Shown in pieces: positions 1 through 13,000 of a stretch of 64,000 nt of DNA (position 1 is the first letter of the stretch; each line of letters opens with the position of its first letter). The position numbers and the translations under genes are program-made. Under the pieces are notes generated by a model that did no database searches, had not been told where the DNA came from, and saw only the letters and a list, made by a program, of their open reading frames with translations. Origin of the DNA: Ricordea florida (Eukaryota > Cnidaria > Anthozoa > Corallimorpharia > Ricordeidae); NCBI GenBank assembly GCA_949710005.1, contig OX453286.1:5133701-5197700 (forward strand). The letters are read 5' to 3'.

Positions 1-1725
1 CAGTCCTGCTTAGAATTAAATACTTTTTTTAGTTGCTTAACTTTTGGAAGGCACGACCCGCTTAGTTTATCACTATAATTGATAATTTTTTTTAAGGTAA
101 AGATAATATGAAGTCCAACTTGTTCTGGCTTTGAATTAATGTTTTCCTTAAAAAAATTGTTCTTCTTGGAAATTAAAGCTATTAAAGAGAAAATCATTTC
201 CAAGAAGTTATTTTGTCATTACTCTACGAAGCGATTTCAAATTATCTTCTTTGGATCGGAATAAACTGTTTGAATTATAGCCTTCTGAACTGCTAAATTT
301 TAATGTTTTGGGTGTAGCTGCTATTCAGGAATCGTTCAGCAAAAGCTTAGAATATATCATGCATAAGCCAAGACTCCCCTAGGGAACGGTTCGTTCCCTC
401 TAATAAGCAGAATTTCCTTTATAATTAAGCAAGCAGAATTTAAATTTGATGATGGTTGAATATACCAAAAATATTAAGCACAATTCCTTTTCATTACTTT
501 TGTACTCAAGCAACCTTAAAGTTAAAATGATGATGATACTGAGAATTTCCTTTCATAATCGTAATTTCGAAATTAATGATCCATTACAAAAAAATGGTTT
601 GATCATGATGTTGTAATTATAATAACATACATGAAAAAATTACTCGATTCTGATTGGTTGAGAGCACTGCAGTTCAACTGTAACACCAGTGCAAAAAGTG
701 TAACACCAGTGCAAATTACACATCGATATTCTGGATTATGATATTCTTTATTTTTAAACGAACCGCTTTGAGTTCGTAGCGTTATCAGCTGATCTTCATC
801 AGCCAATCAGCAAATAAAGTGTCAAATTCGCGTCAAATGCTCACTTCCTGTCCGCAATGAGATCTTCCGGCACTTCCTTCAGGCAAAAAAAAATCGCCTG
901 AAGGAAGCTTTCAGCTTTTTGAAAAACTCACTAGTACAAATTAATTCCAAATTGAACTCGAAACCGCATGATCAGTTACCTTTACTAACAAAAACATTTC
1001 ATCCTCAACAGTAATTACCTAATAACGATGCAAAATGAACAAAAAATTTTGAATGAAAAAAGCTCCTTGAATTCTATACAGTCTTGGCTACTTTCACAAG
1101 AAGTAAAACCTTAACGCCTCGGAAAACGTTAAGTTTAAGTGATACGGTAATTCCCAGAAGAACAATGCTGCTAATTGATTTTAGTTTCGAAGAATATTAT
1201 GCATAAACATCCGAGAGAAAAATGTAAATTGAAAGTCATCTCCCGCTGATGAGTGGTTTGAGTTTTAAATTATTTAAGAAATGGCTAGTGAAGAACTGAA
1301 TATTCTGGGAAGTTAACAACTTCGTGGTGCGCCAAGTAAGTTCGCAGTTAAAAGCGTCATTATTACACTTTTAGTTTCAAGTACATGTAAACTGTTTGAG
1401 TTTTTCGCCAGTATTTCGCTTTGGTGAAGTTCATTTAAAAAGCGCGAAGCTTTTGAAATTCACGAAAGCGCACCGTTTTTTTAATGGCCAAACGGAACCT
1501 TTCGTATGTATGGTACAAAAGGAGGTAATAGCAACTTATGTGACATAGCAATAGCAGCCCTTCATGGACACTTTTGTAACGAAACAGTTCATGACGGTAA
1601 GTTTCGACGAGGGAATTCTGATTTATAAACCTGTAGCTAAAACCGTCTTACTCTAATTAAGCGTGTTATGTCTCAAGTTCAGTTCTATGCAACCAGCCCC
1701 TGTAACTGGCAGATGTTAATTGTAA
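1..1725. other. intergenic, no gene seen
   Basis: I see no credible exon, RNA gene or complete repeat here. Open frames are short and lack splice signals or recognisable domains. A short direct repeat of a 17-base phrase ending in ccagtgcaaa lies near 680-715. Confidence 0.5.
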
Positions 1726-1733
1726 CTATACTT

Positions 1734-1960
1734 GTCTGGTTGGTTAGGGCGCCGGACTTGTAATCTGGTCACGGTACCAGGGTCAATTCCCGTCCTGACC
1801 ACTACCTGGATATGTAATACGGTAATCCCGAGTTTTAGATCCTCGGCCACGCTTCTTAATAGCCAGCTGGTCCGCCACACACCAGTTGGGGTTCTTAGCG
1901 AAACAGTTAGTGTGCTGTCAAATATTTCACTGAAAAAGCAAGAGGGGACGTGAAATAAAT
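1734..1960 (+). mobile_element. tRNA-Thr-like SINE (putative)
   Basis: Bases 1734-1803 resemble a tRNA. There is a D-arm/A-box-like stretch at 1739-1752, a 5-bp anticodon stem around loop CTTGTAA (anticodon TGT, threonine), a B-box-like GGGTCAATTCC, and a terminal ACCA. The acceptor stem pairs imperfectly. A non-tRNA body runs on to an AT-rich tail near 1960-1970. This is the usual build of a Pol III tRNA-derived SINE; a diverged true tRNA-Thr gene is the alternative. Confidence 0.5.
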
Positions 1961-2298
1961 GTATATATATACAGTGAACAGACTTGTAATAATGATTTTC
2001 GCCGGCGCGAATCAGTATATTTGACCGAATGATGTTGTATTTGACTCCCGCCCTCAGCGAGCGACTTACAGCACTGATTGAAGCTGGTTTCCATGTGATC
2101 AATTACTATCTCTGCGATTCAGTCCTGCGGGGGTTTCGCAAGCGGCCGGACGGCGGATGCCGGACGCAATGCCGATGTAACGTAGGGAGGTTAACAAGAA
2201 ATAATATATTTCTTTAAAATGCTTGTCCTTCTCGGTTAACCATGATTGTTGCGATCGCTGAAAAAATGCTTCAGCGATCGTAGCTATTGACGTTTTCT

Positions 2299-2476
2299 AT
2301 AGAGCGTTTTCACTCACGTGGCAGCAGCCATGCAATTTTTTTGGAACAAAAGAACATTTTTACATAAGAAAAGAGTTCAACTCCCAGAGGATTAGATTGG
2401 AACACCAACATGGCCGCCGTTTCATTGTTTTGGAACACCAATATGGCTGCTGTGACGTCATGTGAAAACGCTCTAT
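2299..2476. mobile_element. MITE family C, copy 1
   Basis: A 178-bp element bounded by terminal inverted repeats ATAGAGCGTTTTCAC and GTGAAAACGCTCTAT, flanked by T/A. Its interior contains two 'ggaacaccaayatggc' repeats and GTGACGTCATGTG. A second copy lies at 39287-39455. It has no coding capacity. The TA flank suggests a Tc1/mariner-type origin, which is inference. Confidence 0.75.
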
Positions 2477-2770
2477 ATAATCGTTGAGAGACTTATCAGT
2501 GGTCGGAAAGTATAAACACATAACAATCATTTTGAGAACAGTATAGCAACTTTAAAATTTGGCAGCAATAGCTGGTAGATATTGGCTATGCCATTAGGAC
2601 TATGCAATTTCTGGATAAGCTGATGATAAGTTAACAATTTAAGTTAATAGGAATATAAGTAATAACCTATCAAAAATTACCTCTTTTTCAGACCACCATT
2701 TCGACGACGATCGTGAGTGCCCGTAAAGTTCTCTTTGAAATTTTGATATTTTGAGAACAACTCATTGAAA

Positions 2771-3127
2771 ATGCAAGGAGCCACTCCGAGTATCAAAGTA
2801 GAGTTTTTATTAATCTATCTCCTGGAAATATCAGTCACTCAAATGACATCCATACCTTTCATCACTTTGATAACAAACGATTCATTCGACGGGTCGCCTT
2901 GGCAAGGACACTTGAATATCCACCTCGTTAACGTTTCCAAGGCAAATTCAAGCTTGGCCGATGCTCTTGTAACAGCAGAAAAAGCTCTGGGAAATACAGA
3001 AGGAAAGAAGGAAATGAAACTTGTAATTAGTTCTGGAAATGATTTCGTTGATAAATTTACAGAGCAAATGGCCGAAAAGTTCATAGTTCCACTGATTTCC
3101 ATCAGCAAGGAAAGTTACAAGAACAAG
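2771..3127 (+). CDS. NMDA-like receptor 1, exon 1 (signal peptide, start of ATD)
   Basis: Encodes 119 residues beginning MQGATPSIK and a hydrophobic stretch LLIYLLEI, then an amino-terminal-domain segment with ITLITNDS. It ends in phase 0 at donor AAG|gtaatt. The equivalent exon of paralogue 2 (18444-18803) aligns throughout, including ISISK and ALGN. Confidence 0.8.
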
Positions 3128-6100
3128 GTAATTTGTTACATACCTAGACTTTTACTCAACAAAACGAGCACTATGATTGGTTGATTCTTGGTCACGTGCC
3201 CCCAATCAAATTCAAACCGGGATACAATTTCGCGGTTGTTGCCCGCGCGCCGAACAAAACAGCACATGATCAATGCATGGTTAAATTAAAAATGGCTTGA
3301 TCTTCTTAATATATAAAAAAGCACTTAATGTATGATCCTTCGGGAATCTAGTTAGCTTTGTTATCGACTTCGTCTCGGGAAACAGCGGGAGTCCAGGGTG
3401 AAACAAAACTAACTGTTTCCCTCGGGACCATACATTAAGTGTCTGTTATCTACTTTTAATGGAGGTCACCATCATATATATAACCACGAGCCCTAAAGCT
3501 GACCACTTATATCTGTCTTTCTTCATTTCTATAATAATTCTACTCGTTGGATTTGATTGCTTAATAGTTCTTATATCACTTGCACTTTGAACGGTCTACA
3601 AAGTGTGCCAATGCTCCTTTTGTAATTGAAAGATAACGGGAAATCAGGCACCGTGACGTGTTTGGATATCTGGAAATCCCCTGACGAGTGGGCAACCACG
3701 AAACAGGCTTGTTGGGATAAACGTGTAGTTTGTTTGTATGTTTTTTTCTCTCGCAACAACTATATATATATATATATATATAGGCAATTGTGGAAAACGA
3801 GGACGGACAACTTCGAGCGAAAAAAAAATATATATATATACAGTAAAAAATCTAAAAAAGTTTAAAAATTTAATAAAAATAGACGTTTCGGTCAATGACC
3901 TTCATCAGTTGCAGTGCAAGTGAATAAGAAATTACAATGTCCTTAAATAGGTTTACAGTATAAAAGATGACATAATATAACAAAGATGATTACATAACAG
4001 GGCGTGGTAACACATGAAAATGAAAAAATTAACCAATGATAAACAATCGGTGATTACTAAGCGAGAAACTATGACAATGCGATACAAAACTCAAGAAACG
4101 CAAACCAAATATGAATAAATAATCGGATATAATACAAATAAGATTAATGTTAAAAAACTATAACATGATTCGTCAAGTCAGCCAAAAGTGTGAAGGGACC
4201 CGCGTGTAAAATATTCACAGTATTCATAAAAAACTAAGAGAAACTTAAAAAACTTAAAACATAAGAAAAACTTGTAATAAAAACCCCAAACAAAGCCCTT
4301 GAAGCTATGCCGCGGCAAGGCACAACAGGCGCCCTGAACAGGGCCCTTAAACAACAATAATGTAATAAATTCCCCGATGGGGGCCCCTGAGAAAACCTTG
4401 CACTAACAAAGCTAACAAGATCCAAGGTCAGGGCCTTTGAACACCTGAACTAAGATAACCGCCAAATTAGCAAGTTATTTTTACGCTAGTTGTAGTTTAT
4501 TCTTTTTTTCGAGTGGAATTCCTGACGTTTATTCAAGCCAAAAGGTGCCAGAGAGAACAACTGTGCGCTCCAATATGCCTCTTTAGTGATTAAAAGCTTT
4601 TCGATGTTACTTGTATTGTTTGCATTTATCTGCACTTGATCAATACACTGGAAAGAAAAATCGTTTAAGTCGTGCGGTGTTCTGTTGAAATGAACCGCTA
4701 CCTCACAAGTCTTTTTCTTGGTCAGCATGGCAGACTTGTGGTTGCGAAATCTAACTCTAAAATCTGTTGTTGTAGAACCAATGTATTGTAAGTTACATTT
4801 CTTACACGAAGCCAAATAAATGACATTTTTTGAATCACAAGAAAGTTTCGATCGTATCTTATAGCTCTCGCCTGTTTGAAAACTTTGGAAAGAATTTGAT
4901 TCGACAAAGTAATTGCAACAGAGATCACATCTTGTTCTTTTGCATTTAAAGCAACCCCTAACCTCAATAGCCTCTTCAACTTCAATGTTAGAGCCATAAC
5001 GAGATGGCGCTAACAATTCCTTAAGGTTTTAGATCTTCGAAAAGAGGCTATGATGGAATTTGGCGGGAAAAATTCTTTTAATTTGGGGTTGGATTCCAAA
5101 ATACCTAGGTGTTTTCTGATGATGCGACCAACATCAGGTAAATTTGGATTAAATGTTGTTACAAATGGAAACAATTTCTTCTCAGCTTTGGCACGAGTTC
5201 TAAGTAAGTCAGTTCTAGATGTAGTTAAGGCTTTAGAAAATTGATCTTCCACTAGTTTTGTGGGATAACCCTGATTGACTAGATAACCCTTGTATTCAGT
5301 TGTTCTCTCGGCAAGAAATACTTGTTCAGAGCAGTTTCTCTGTAACCTAGTTGCTACGCCATAAGGGATAGCCTTGAAAACGTGTTTGGGGTGAGCACTT
5401 GATGGTGGAAGATACAAGTGGCTATCAGTTGGCTTTGAATAAACGTCTGTCTGAATGAAACCCCCGATGAGATGTAGAGTTAAATCTAGCACGTAAAGCT
5501 CGCTTTCAGAAAAAACTAATTCAAATTGAATGGTAGGATATAGAGAATTTATAAAGTCAGTAAACTCATGCAGTGCAGGGAGGCCTTGTTGCCAGAGATC
5601 AAAAACATCGTCACGGTATCGCCACCATAAGGCCGGCTTTATGGGGCCAGAAAATTTAGCTTGATAATCTATTTCCCCCATGGCAAGATCCGCGTAACTA
5701 CAGGCGTTCTTTGGGCCCATGGCTGTGCCATGAATTTGTAGGAAAAAGTTTTCCTTAAAAACCGAGTGATTGCTCTTCAAACAAATTTCTACTGCTTCTA
5801 AAATGCAATTAGTGGATGGAAGCTGGTTTTCTCTAGCATTCAGTGCCTTCTTGACTGCAGTAAGACCGAGTTGATTATCTATGTTGGGGAACATTGACAC
5901 AACATCCCAAGAAACTAAAAGGGTGCCTTCGGGGAAAGGGCCACTCCTATTAAGATCCTCAATTCTGTTAAGTAAATCGGTCGTATCCTTGATGAAAGAT
6001 GGCAACTTACGAGCCAACGGTTGCAAGTAAAATTCACTGAAGGCTGAAAGATTTTCTATAGCCGTACCACAACACGATGTGATAAGCCTGAGTGGGTTCC

Positions 6101-6999
6101 CTGCTTTGTGGGTTTTAATATTACCGAAGGCGACCCCTGGTTTGGCTTTTTTGTTAATTATCCAATTAGCTAATTGGTCTGAAATTTCACCTTTTCTGAC
6201 CCATTTGTTGCACCAACTCTCAACTACAGCTAAATGCCTATATGTAGGATCTTCCTGTAAGGATTTATAATGGAGCTGGTTATGAAGCTGGCCAAACATT
6301 TTATCTTCGTATTCCCCTTTATCAATTAAGACGAAACGAGAACCCTTATCTTGTATACGAATTACTACATCAGAATTTCTAAATTGCTTTAACGCTACCC
6401 CTTCCCCTTTGGTTAAATTATCTCTAGCTGATTTAATGTTACGAGGGTTTATCAATTCACCTTTTATGAATACTGTGAATATTTTACACGCGGGTCCCTT
6501 CACACTTTTGGCTGACTTGACGAATCATGTTATAGTTTTTTAACATTAATCTTATTTGTATTATATCCGATTATTTATTCATATTTGGTTTGCGTTTCTT
6601 GAGTTTTGTATCGCATTGTCATAGTTTCTCGCTTAGTAATCACCGATTGTTTATCATTGGTTAATTTTTTCATTTTCATGTGTTACCACGCCCTGTTATG
6701 TAATCATCTTTGTTATATTATGTCATCTTTTATACTGTAAACCTATTTAAGGACATTGTAATTTCTTATTCACTTGCACTGCAACTGATGAAGGTCATTG
6801 ACCGAAACATCTATTTTTATTAAATTTTTAAACTTTTTTTAGATTTTTTACTGTATATATATATTTTTTTTTTTTTCGCTCGAAGTTGTCCGTCCTCGTT
6901 TTCCACAATTGCCTGCAAATTTCATTACTCGAGGTTTGGACTACGAATCCTTTTGGATCCTTCTGGCGTGTGGCATCCCTGTTGGCTCGAAGCATCATA

Positions 7000-7070
<71 letters not shown>

Positions 7071-10000
7071 AACACTCGATACATGTGTTTCATCACGTAT
7101 CAAACACCTCGACTTTCGCCAAAAACACTCCGCTGCGCATTGTATTTTCAACTGCCTTTTCGGTGTTTTAGATGTGATGACACACTGTTTTTCGTGTTCG
7201 ATCTATTACCTCTGACTCAGAAAGAGCATAAGAATTTTCTTCTTAAGGTGTCAACTTTAACTGCTTAAACCAAAAAGGATAAAAAAAGTTCCCTGAATAT
7301 TGACTAAAAGGCTGCTTTCATATTAATGAAAGTTGTATAGCCTTTGCATATACAAGATGATTTATTTGCATGGTCAATTAATAAAAGCCTTTCACTACCA
7401 CGATCTGATCATGAGTAGCGATGTACAGAGTCTGTAGTAGGTTGCAGTTTGGATAATTGATTTGCCCCGGTCAATAAAAACGCAAGAAAAAATAACTTGC
7501 CCAATACGACCGGTTAGCTCAGTTGGTAGAGTGCCGGACTACTGTGCGGGAGGTCGCGGGTTCAAGCCCCGGCCGGACCAACACTCATAGTCTTTAAATA
7601 ACTGAGGAGAAAGTGCTTCCTTTGCATGGCATCTGCAAATGGTTAGACTTTCTAGTCTTCTCGGATAAGGACAATAAACTGGAGGTCTCGTCTCACAACT
7701 CTTGACAATTAATTCTGTGGGACGTTAAAGAACCACTAGGGACGTAACAAAACCTGGCTGTGACCATCCCTAGTGCAGACCTGTGGGCTGGCACCTCACA
7801 TGGGACCTATGAGTCCCGTTCGTGCTCAACCCCACTGGGCAGGTCCGCTGTCCCGTAAAAGCTAGATAAATCTAAATCCAAATCCAAAACCCAGCAATCT
7901 TGACCTCACGTTTGGTCAATAACGCATATATATTGTTACCCTTAAACAGTACGTGCCCTACAGTTCTTTCAGCTCGCACTCTAATTAAAATCCTTTGTGC
8001 TTTACGTGCTAACTAGTTCTACCAAGAGGAAATGAGGTAAGAGAACGCATCTTCCATACTGGGTTCTCTTACTATGATAAGGGAACAGATACCAAGAGAA
8101 AATGATGTAAGAGAACGTATCTTCCATACTGGGTTCTCTTACTATGATAAGGGGACAGAATCAAAAGAAAATGATGTAAGAGAACGTATCTTCCACACTG
8201 GGTTCTCTTACTATGATAAGGGGACAGAAGCAAGAGAAAATGAGGTAAGAGAACGCATCTTCCATACTGGGTTCTCTTACTATGATAAGGGGACAGAATC
8301 AAGAGAAAATGATGTAAGAGAACGTATCTTCCATACTGGGTTCTCTTACTATGATAAGGGGACAGAAGCAAGAGAAAATGATGTAAGAGAACGTATCTTC
8401 CATACTGGGTTCTCTTACTATGATAAGGGGACAGAATCAAGAGAAAATGAGGTAAGAGAACGTATCTTCCATACTGGGTTCTCTTACTATGATAAGGGGA
8501 CAGAATCAAGAGAAAATGATGTAAGAGAACGTATTTTCCATACTGGGTTCTCTTACTATGATAAGGGAACAGAATCAAGAGAAAATGAGGTAAGAAAACG
8601 TATCTTCCATACTGGGTTCTCTTACTATGATAAGGGGACAGAAGCAAGAGAAAATAATGTAAGAGAACGTATCTTCCATACTGGGTTCTCTTACTATGAT
8701 AAGGGGACAGAATCTATTTTTAGCTCCGGAAACTATTTTAACTGACCAATGGCTGATGTCCTTCTCATCACGTAGTTGTAATTTCAATGCGCCATGGGAA
8801 ACGGCGCAGCCATGGAAAGAGATATAAATAGATTCCGCGCTAAAAATAGGTTCTGTCTCCTTATCATATCAGACGGGGTTATTTTCTCTATCTTCATTTT
8901 CTCTTGGTTCTACTACCATTCTACCCATTCAGCGCGTCTGATGCAATTGAGCATGTTTTTCAATCACATATATAGTTAACAACAGAGTGAAATCGTGCGA
9001 GAAAAGAGAGATTTTGTTCCCTTTACTGCAGAAACAACTTCAAGTGCGAATGCTTCCTTCACCAAATGACCGCGATCACGTGATACTCCATTTGGCGCTG
9101 GAGCTTGGTTGTGACCACATCACCGTGTTCACGTGTCATCACAAACTGCCAACATTTTCAGCCGAGTTTTATTCCAAGTTAAAGAACCAGGAATCTGTTG
9201 GACTCAGACTGGTGAAATTACCATTTAGTAAGACAGCGCTGGCGATGGTAAAGATGGCTGACGAAATATATCAGATGTCAAACCACAGCTCTGCGCTTAT
9301 AGTGCTTGACTGTACAGACCAGGAAGTTTCGCTTCTTATTAAAGCCGCAGGTCTGGTCTCCGTGCGGTTGGTGCAATTCTGGTGGCTTGTTTTAAGGGAT
9401 GATACTGAAATGGCAGGAAACATAAATGTGGGCCATCTTCCAACAGGTCTGCTCGCAATACGATCAAAGTTTAAAGAAGAACGCTACATTATTGATGCCC
9501 TAACTTTGTTGAATCTTTCACTGCCTCAGTTGACAATTAGCGAGCCTGCAGCAACAATTCATACTATCTCATATGAGGACCAGCAACGTAAATTGTACAG
9601 GTGAGACAACTAAAACGGCGGACATTATAGAATCTGCTATTTGAATTACGAAAATGATAATGAAATCATATCTGACAGGATCATTAAAGAAGTGCCCGAT
9701 TAAGTTTCACCCTCACTTACGCCTTATATAACTGACGAGTTCCCTGCAAAACTCGCCTGATGTCGTCCATAATGAATTCTAACATACAAATTATCTGGCC
9801 AATTCAGTCAAAACATTTTAGCTTTTTAGAATACGAAAATTGTCTTTTTCTGCCAAAAACTACCATCATTCTATTTTTAACCTAATGCGTTGACATTTCA
9901 GTACCATTCTGAAGTTCGAATTTTGGGGCGAGACTGGATGGGTACAGTTTAATGAACAAGGAGATCGGATCAAGGGCAGTTACGATATCGTTAGGACTAC

Positions 10001-13000
10001 AACCAGTAAGAATTCAAGCCGAGGAAACGTGTGGAAGACGGTTGGTTCAGCACATGGTTCCAAAATCAGCTTGTGCAACACATTCTGGATGGGTGCCGAA
10101 CTGGCAAATTATTTCCCAAAGACATTCCGTGTGGTAGTTGTTGAGGAAGAACCAATGCTTGTGGTTAGCAAGCAAGGTGTGGCCAGCGATCTCGAATGCG
10201 TCCTCAGTTACCCATGTACAAAGTATGTGGCACCCTTAGACAGCAGTTCCTCGTCAACTGGTATCCCGTTCATTCCTGTCAGATGCTGTTGCATTGGATT
10301 TCTCTTCGATGTATTGACCTGGGTTGTGAAAGACCTTAGTCTGAGGGTCCAAATTTACATTGTGAAGGACGGCAACTTTGGAGCGTATAACAAAACGACT
10401 AAAAAGTGGAATGGTATGATTGCCGATCTTCTCGAATACCAAGCCGACATGGCTCTTTCAACCTTGACAACAACATTGACTCGAGCAGTATACGTAGACT
10501 TTTCGTATCCCTTTCTTTACGGACAAACAAAGATAGTAATCTCAAACAGAAGCATACAATCGTCAAGCATCTTGGAGTTCGGCTTCCTTGCTCCTTTTGA
10601 CGTCCCTTTGTGGGTGACCTTTCTAGGTTCTGTCGCCATTACTGTGTGGATCGTTTGGGCCTTAGAAATGGGTAGCCCTTACGGTCATGGCTCAGTGACA
10701 TACGTTGGAGGCAAGTTTGGTATCTCAACTTGTATGTCCTTCATATGGAGCAATGTTGTTAAGCTAGAAATTGAGGGCGTCAAGCCAAGAAGCTTTGGTG
10801 CGCGTTTGACGACAGCTGTCTTCTCATTTTTCACTTTGATAATAATAACATCATACACAGCAAAATTGGCAGCGTCTCTTTTCTTAACTAAATATCAGTT
10901 TCCTGTGACGGGAATCAACGACCCTAAGGTAATCTGTGTGATTTACATGTTTCTCACTATTCTTCACCTTTTTAAGTGAATTAAACGTAATTAATGGTTA
11001 AAATTCTGCTATATCAGGTGCAAACCGCAAAAATCCCTTTCCAGAGCGGTCTGTAAGACAAATAGTTTTTGTTTTGACCTTTTACAACTTTGGATATATT
11101 GAGGCAGATCTTCAGACTTTGTGCCAACGTTTATTGTTGGTATAAGGTATAGTTAAACCCTCTCACCTCACTTTCCTACTATTTAGGGACCTTTCACTTT
11201 TTAAGAGGGAGGGAGAGCTGGTGTGATTCGGGAGGCACCATTTAAAAATTGCATGACCCCTTTTGAAGTGGTAGTTTTTTGGATGACCCCCCCTCCCCCC
11301 AATTTCTAATACCGCAGAGAACTGTTTGTCGGAGAGCACAAATCAAAAGATAGAGAAGTCAATTTCGGATTAAAATATTATGACATAAAAGTATTGCTAA
11401 AATATTTTACGTGATTCACTTTTTCCCTAAATTTTTTTGGGATGCCCCCCCCCCTAAAATGTAGTTTTATTTTTCGCATGTCCCCCCAAACAAAAATCCC
11501 ACCAGCACCCCCTCCCTCATAAAAGATAAACGGTCTCTTTTAGGTAAATTTGGGAGCAATAAGAGGATCTTTGTTTGCCTCATTAACATATACATTTTCA
11601 TCTCTGAAGAGCCTATAGAAATGGGATCAATGTAAGCATCTTGGCAATTGTGCACCTACCCCTCCCCTAAACCAACATTAGCACAAACTTTTAACTTATC
11701 ATAACATGTTGGCTTAAGGGAAGGGGTAGGTGCACAGTTGCCCAAATACTTCCATGGCTCCCACAAACGTCCCCTCTGGATATTGAAAGTGCATGGTGTA
11801 ATAAACTATCCCTGGAGGTTTAAATCTGATAGGGTGAACACGTTTTGTGTGCCGCGAGTTTTAAACCTCGGAAGTTCACCAAGAATGTATGAACTCATCT
11901 GCGTTTTGGCCACCCAAGGATTGTGCAACTTTCGGAAGCCAATATCTCCCTTACTATCGGTGTTCAGTATTCATTTATTTTTGCCATTAACCACAAAAGA
12001 AAAGGAAAAAATAAAAATAATAACACAATACACTAGGAATTTATAATAACTTAAAGACAATAGACTACCAATGTTTAAGGTGGTAATGACAAGGAAGCCT
12101 ATATAGAACAAATCAAACACAACCAGCTCATAATTGTGCTAGTTGATTACTGAGTTTTATAAGCTCTTTTCTTTTCTTTTTGGCAAAATATGCTGTACAT
12201 AGTTATGAAAATGTATGAAGAGCCAAACGAAGCTCATTGCATCTGATTTCAGTTAAATAATTATGTTACAAGTTTCAGGATCCACCTGAAGGATTCACTT
12301 TCTCCACGTTGCGAAGCAGCGGCACTTTATCGATTTTTACAGACAGCAAGAATCCGGCTTATCGCAGAATTGGAAAGAACATGCTTCCTTATGTGGTAGA
12401 GAGCTACCATGAAGGCATAGAAAAATTAAAGATGGGGTAAGTGGATTTGAAATCTCAACTATAAATAACTCGGGTACCCCTCCCTTTAAACCTTTTACTG
12501 ATGCCTTAATTTGGGTGCTTGACATCAATTCAGAGCCGGACAAAGTTTCATTGTGACATCAGACCAATAGCTTTGTCCAGAGAGTCACTTTAATTGGTAA
12601 TAACAATAATAATGATAATGGTGATGATGGATTTATTGGCAACATATCTACAGAGAACGTTTTCATTTACCAATTAAATCAAATCAAATGTTGATTTTGT
12701 GGAGAAGGTAAGAACCTCTCGGAGCAGAGTAGAGAAATAACAAACTCAGCCCATATATGAGGCGGGGGCCGGGAATCGAACCCGGGCCACATTGGTGGAA
12801 GGCAAGCGCTCTCATCACTGCGTCAGGCCTGCTCCCCAACACTGCGCCAACCCTGCTCCCAAAACTGCGCCAACCCTGCTCACCAACACTGTGCCAACCC
12901 TGCTCACCAACACTGCGCCAACCCCGCTCACCAACACTGCGCCAACCCTGCTCCCAAAACTGCGCCAACCCTGCTCACCAATACTACGACAACCCTGCTG

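Larger units (their letters stand above)
3782..6914 (-). mobile_element. Penelope-like retroelement with inverted terminal repeats
   Basis: A 3.1 kb element read on the minus strand. It codes for a Penelope-type reverse transcriptase (5010-6503) followed by a GIY-YIG endonuclease (4486-5016), the gene order that defines Penelope-like elements. Both ends carry about 450 bp of near-identical sequence in inverted orientation (3782-4231 and 6463-6914). Terminal repeats in varying orientation are known for this order. The coding region begins inside the right repeat and is short for the family, so the element is truncated at its 5' side. A frameshift near 5027 breaks it. Confidence 0.88.
3128..9031. 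other. intron 1 of NMDA-like receptor 1, filled with transposons
   Basis: This 5.9 kb intron holds an older repeat split in two (about 3540-3781 and 6915-7260), the Penelope-like element between the halves, a (TA)n run, a tRNA-derived SINE and MITE A with its amplified unit. The equivalent intron of paralogue 2 is only about 0.9 kb. Confidence 0.8.

Noticed and set aside
2839..3108. Minus-strand frame over receptor 1 exon 1
   Set aside because: Shadow of the coding exon; the paralogue shows the same antisense frame at 18515-18736 because the plus-strand protein is conserved.
7508..7580. Functional tRNA gene
   Set aside because: A and B boxes are present, but the anticodon arm pairs badly and the same head with the same body recurs at 46.7 and 53 kb, so it is a SINE.
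8074..8745. 223-codon frame with a 23-residue repeat, and its minus-strand counterpart
   Set aside because: Frames are open on both strands because the 69-bp unit is a multiple of three and lacks stops. It lies within a bounded MITE and is not a repeat protein gene.
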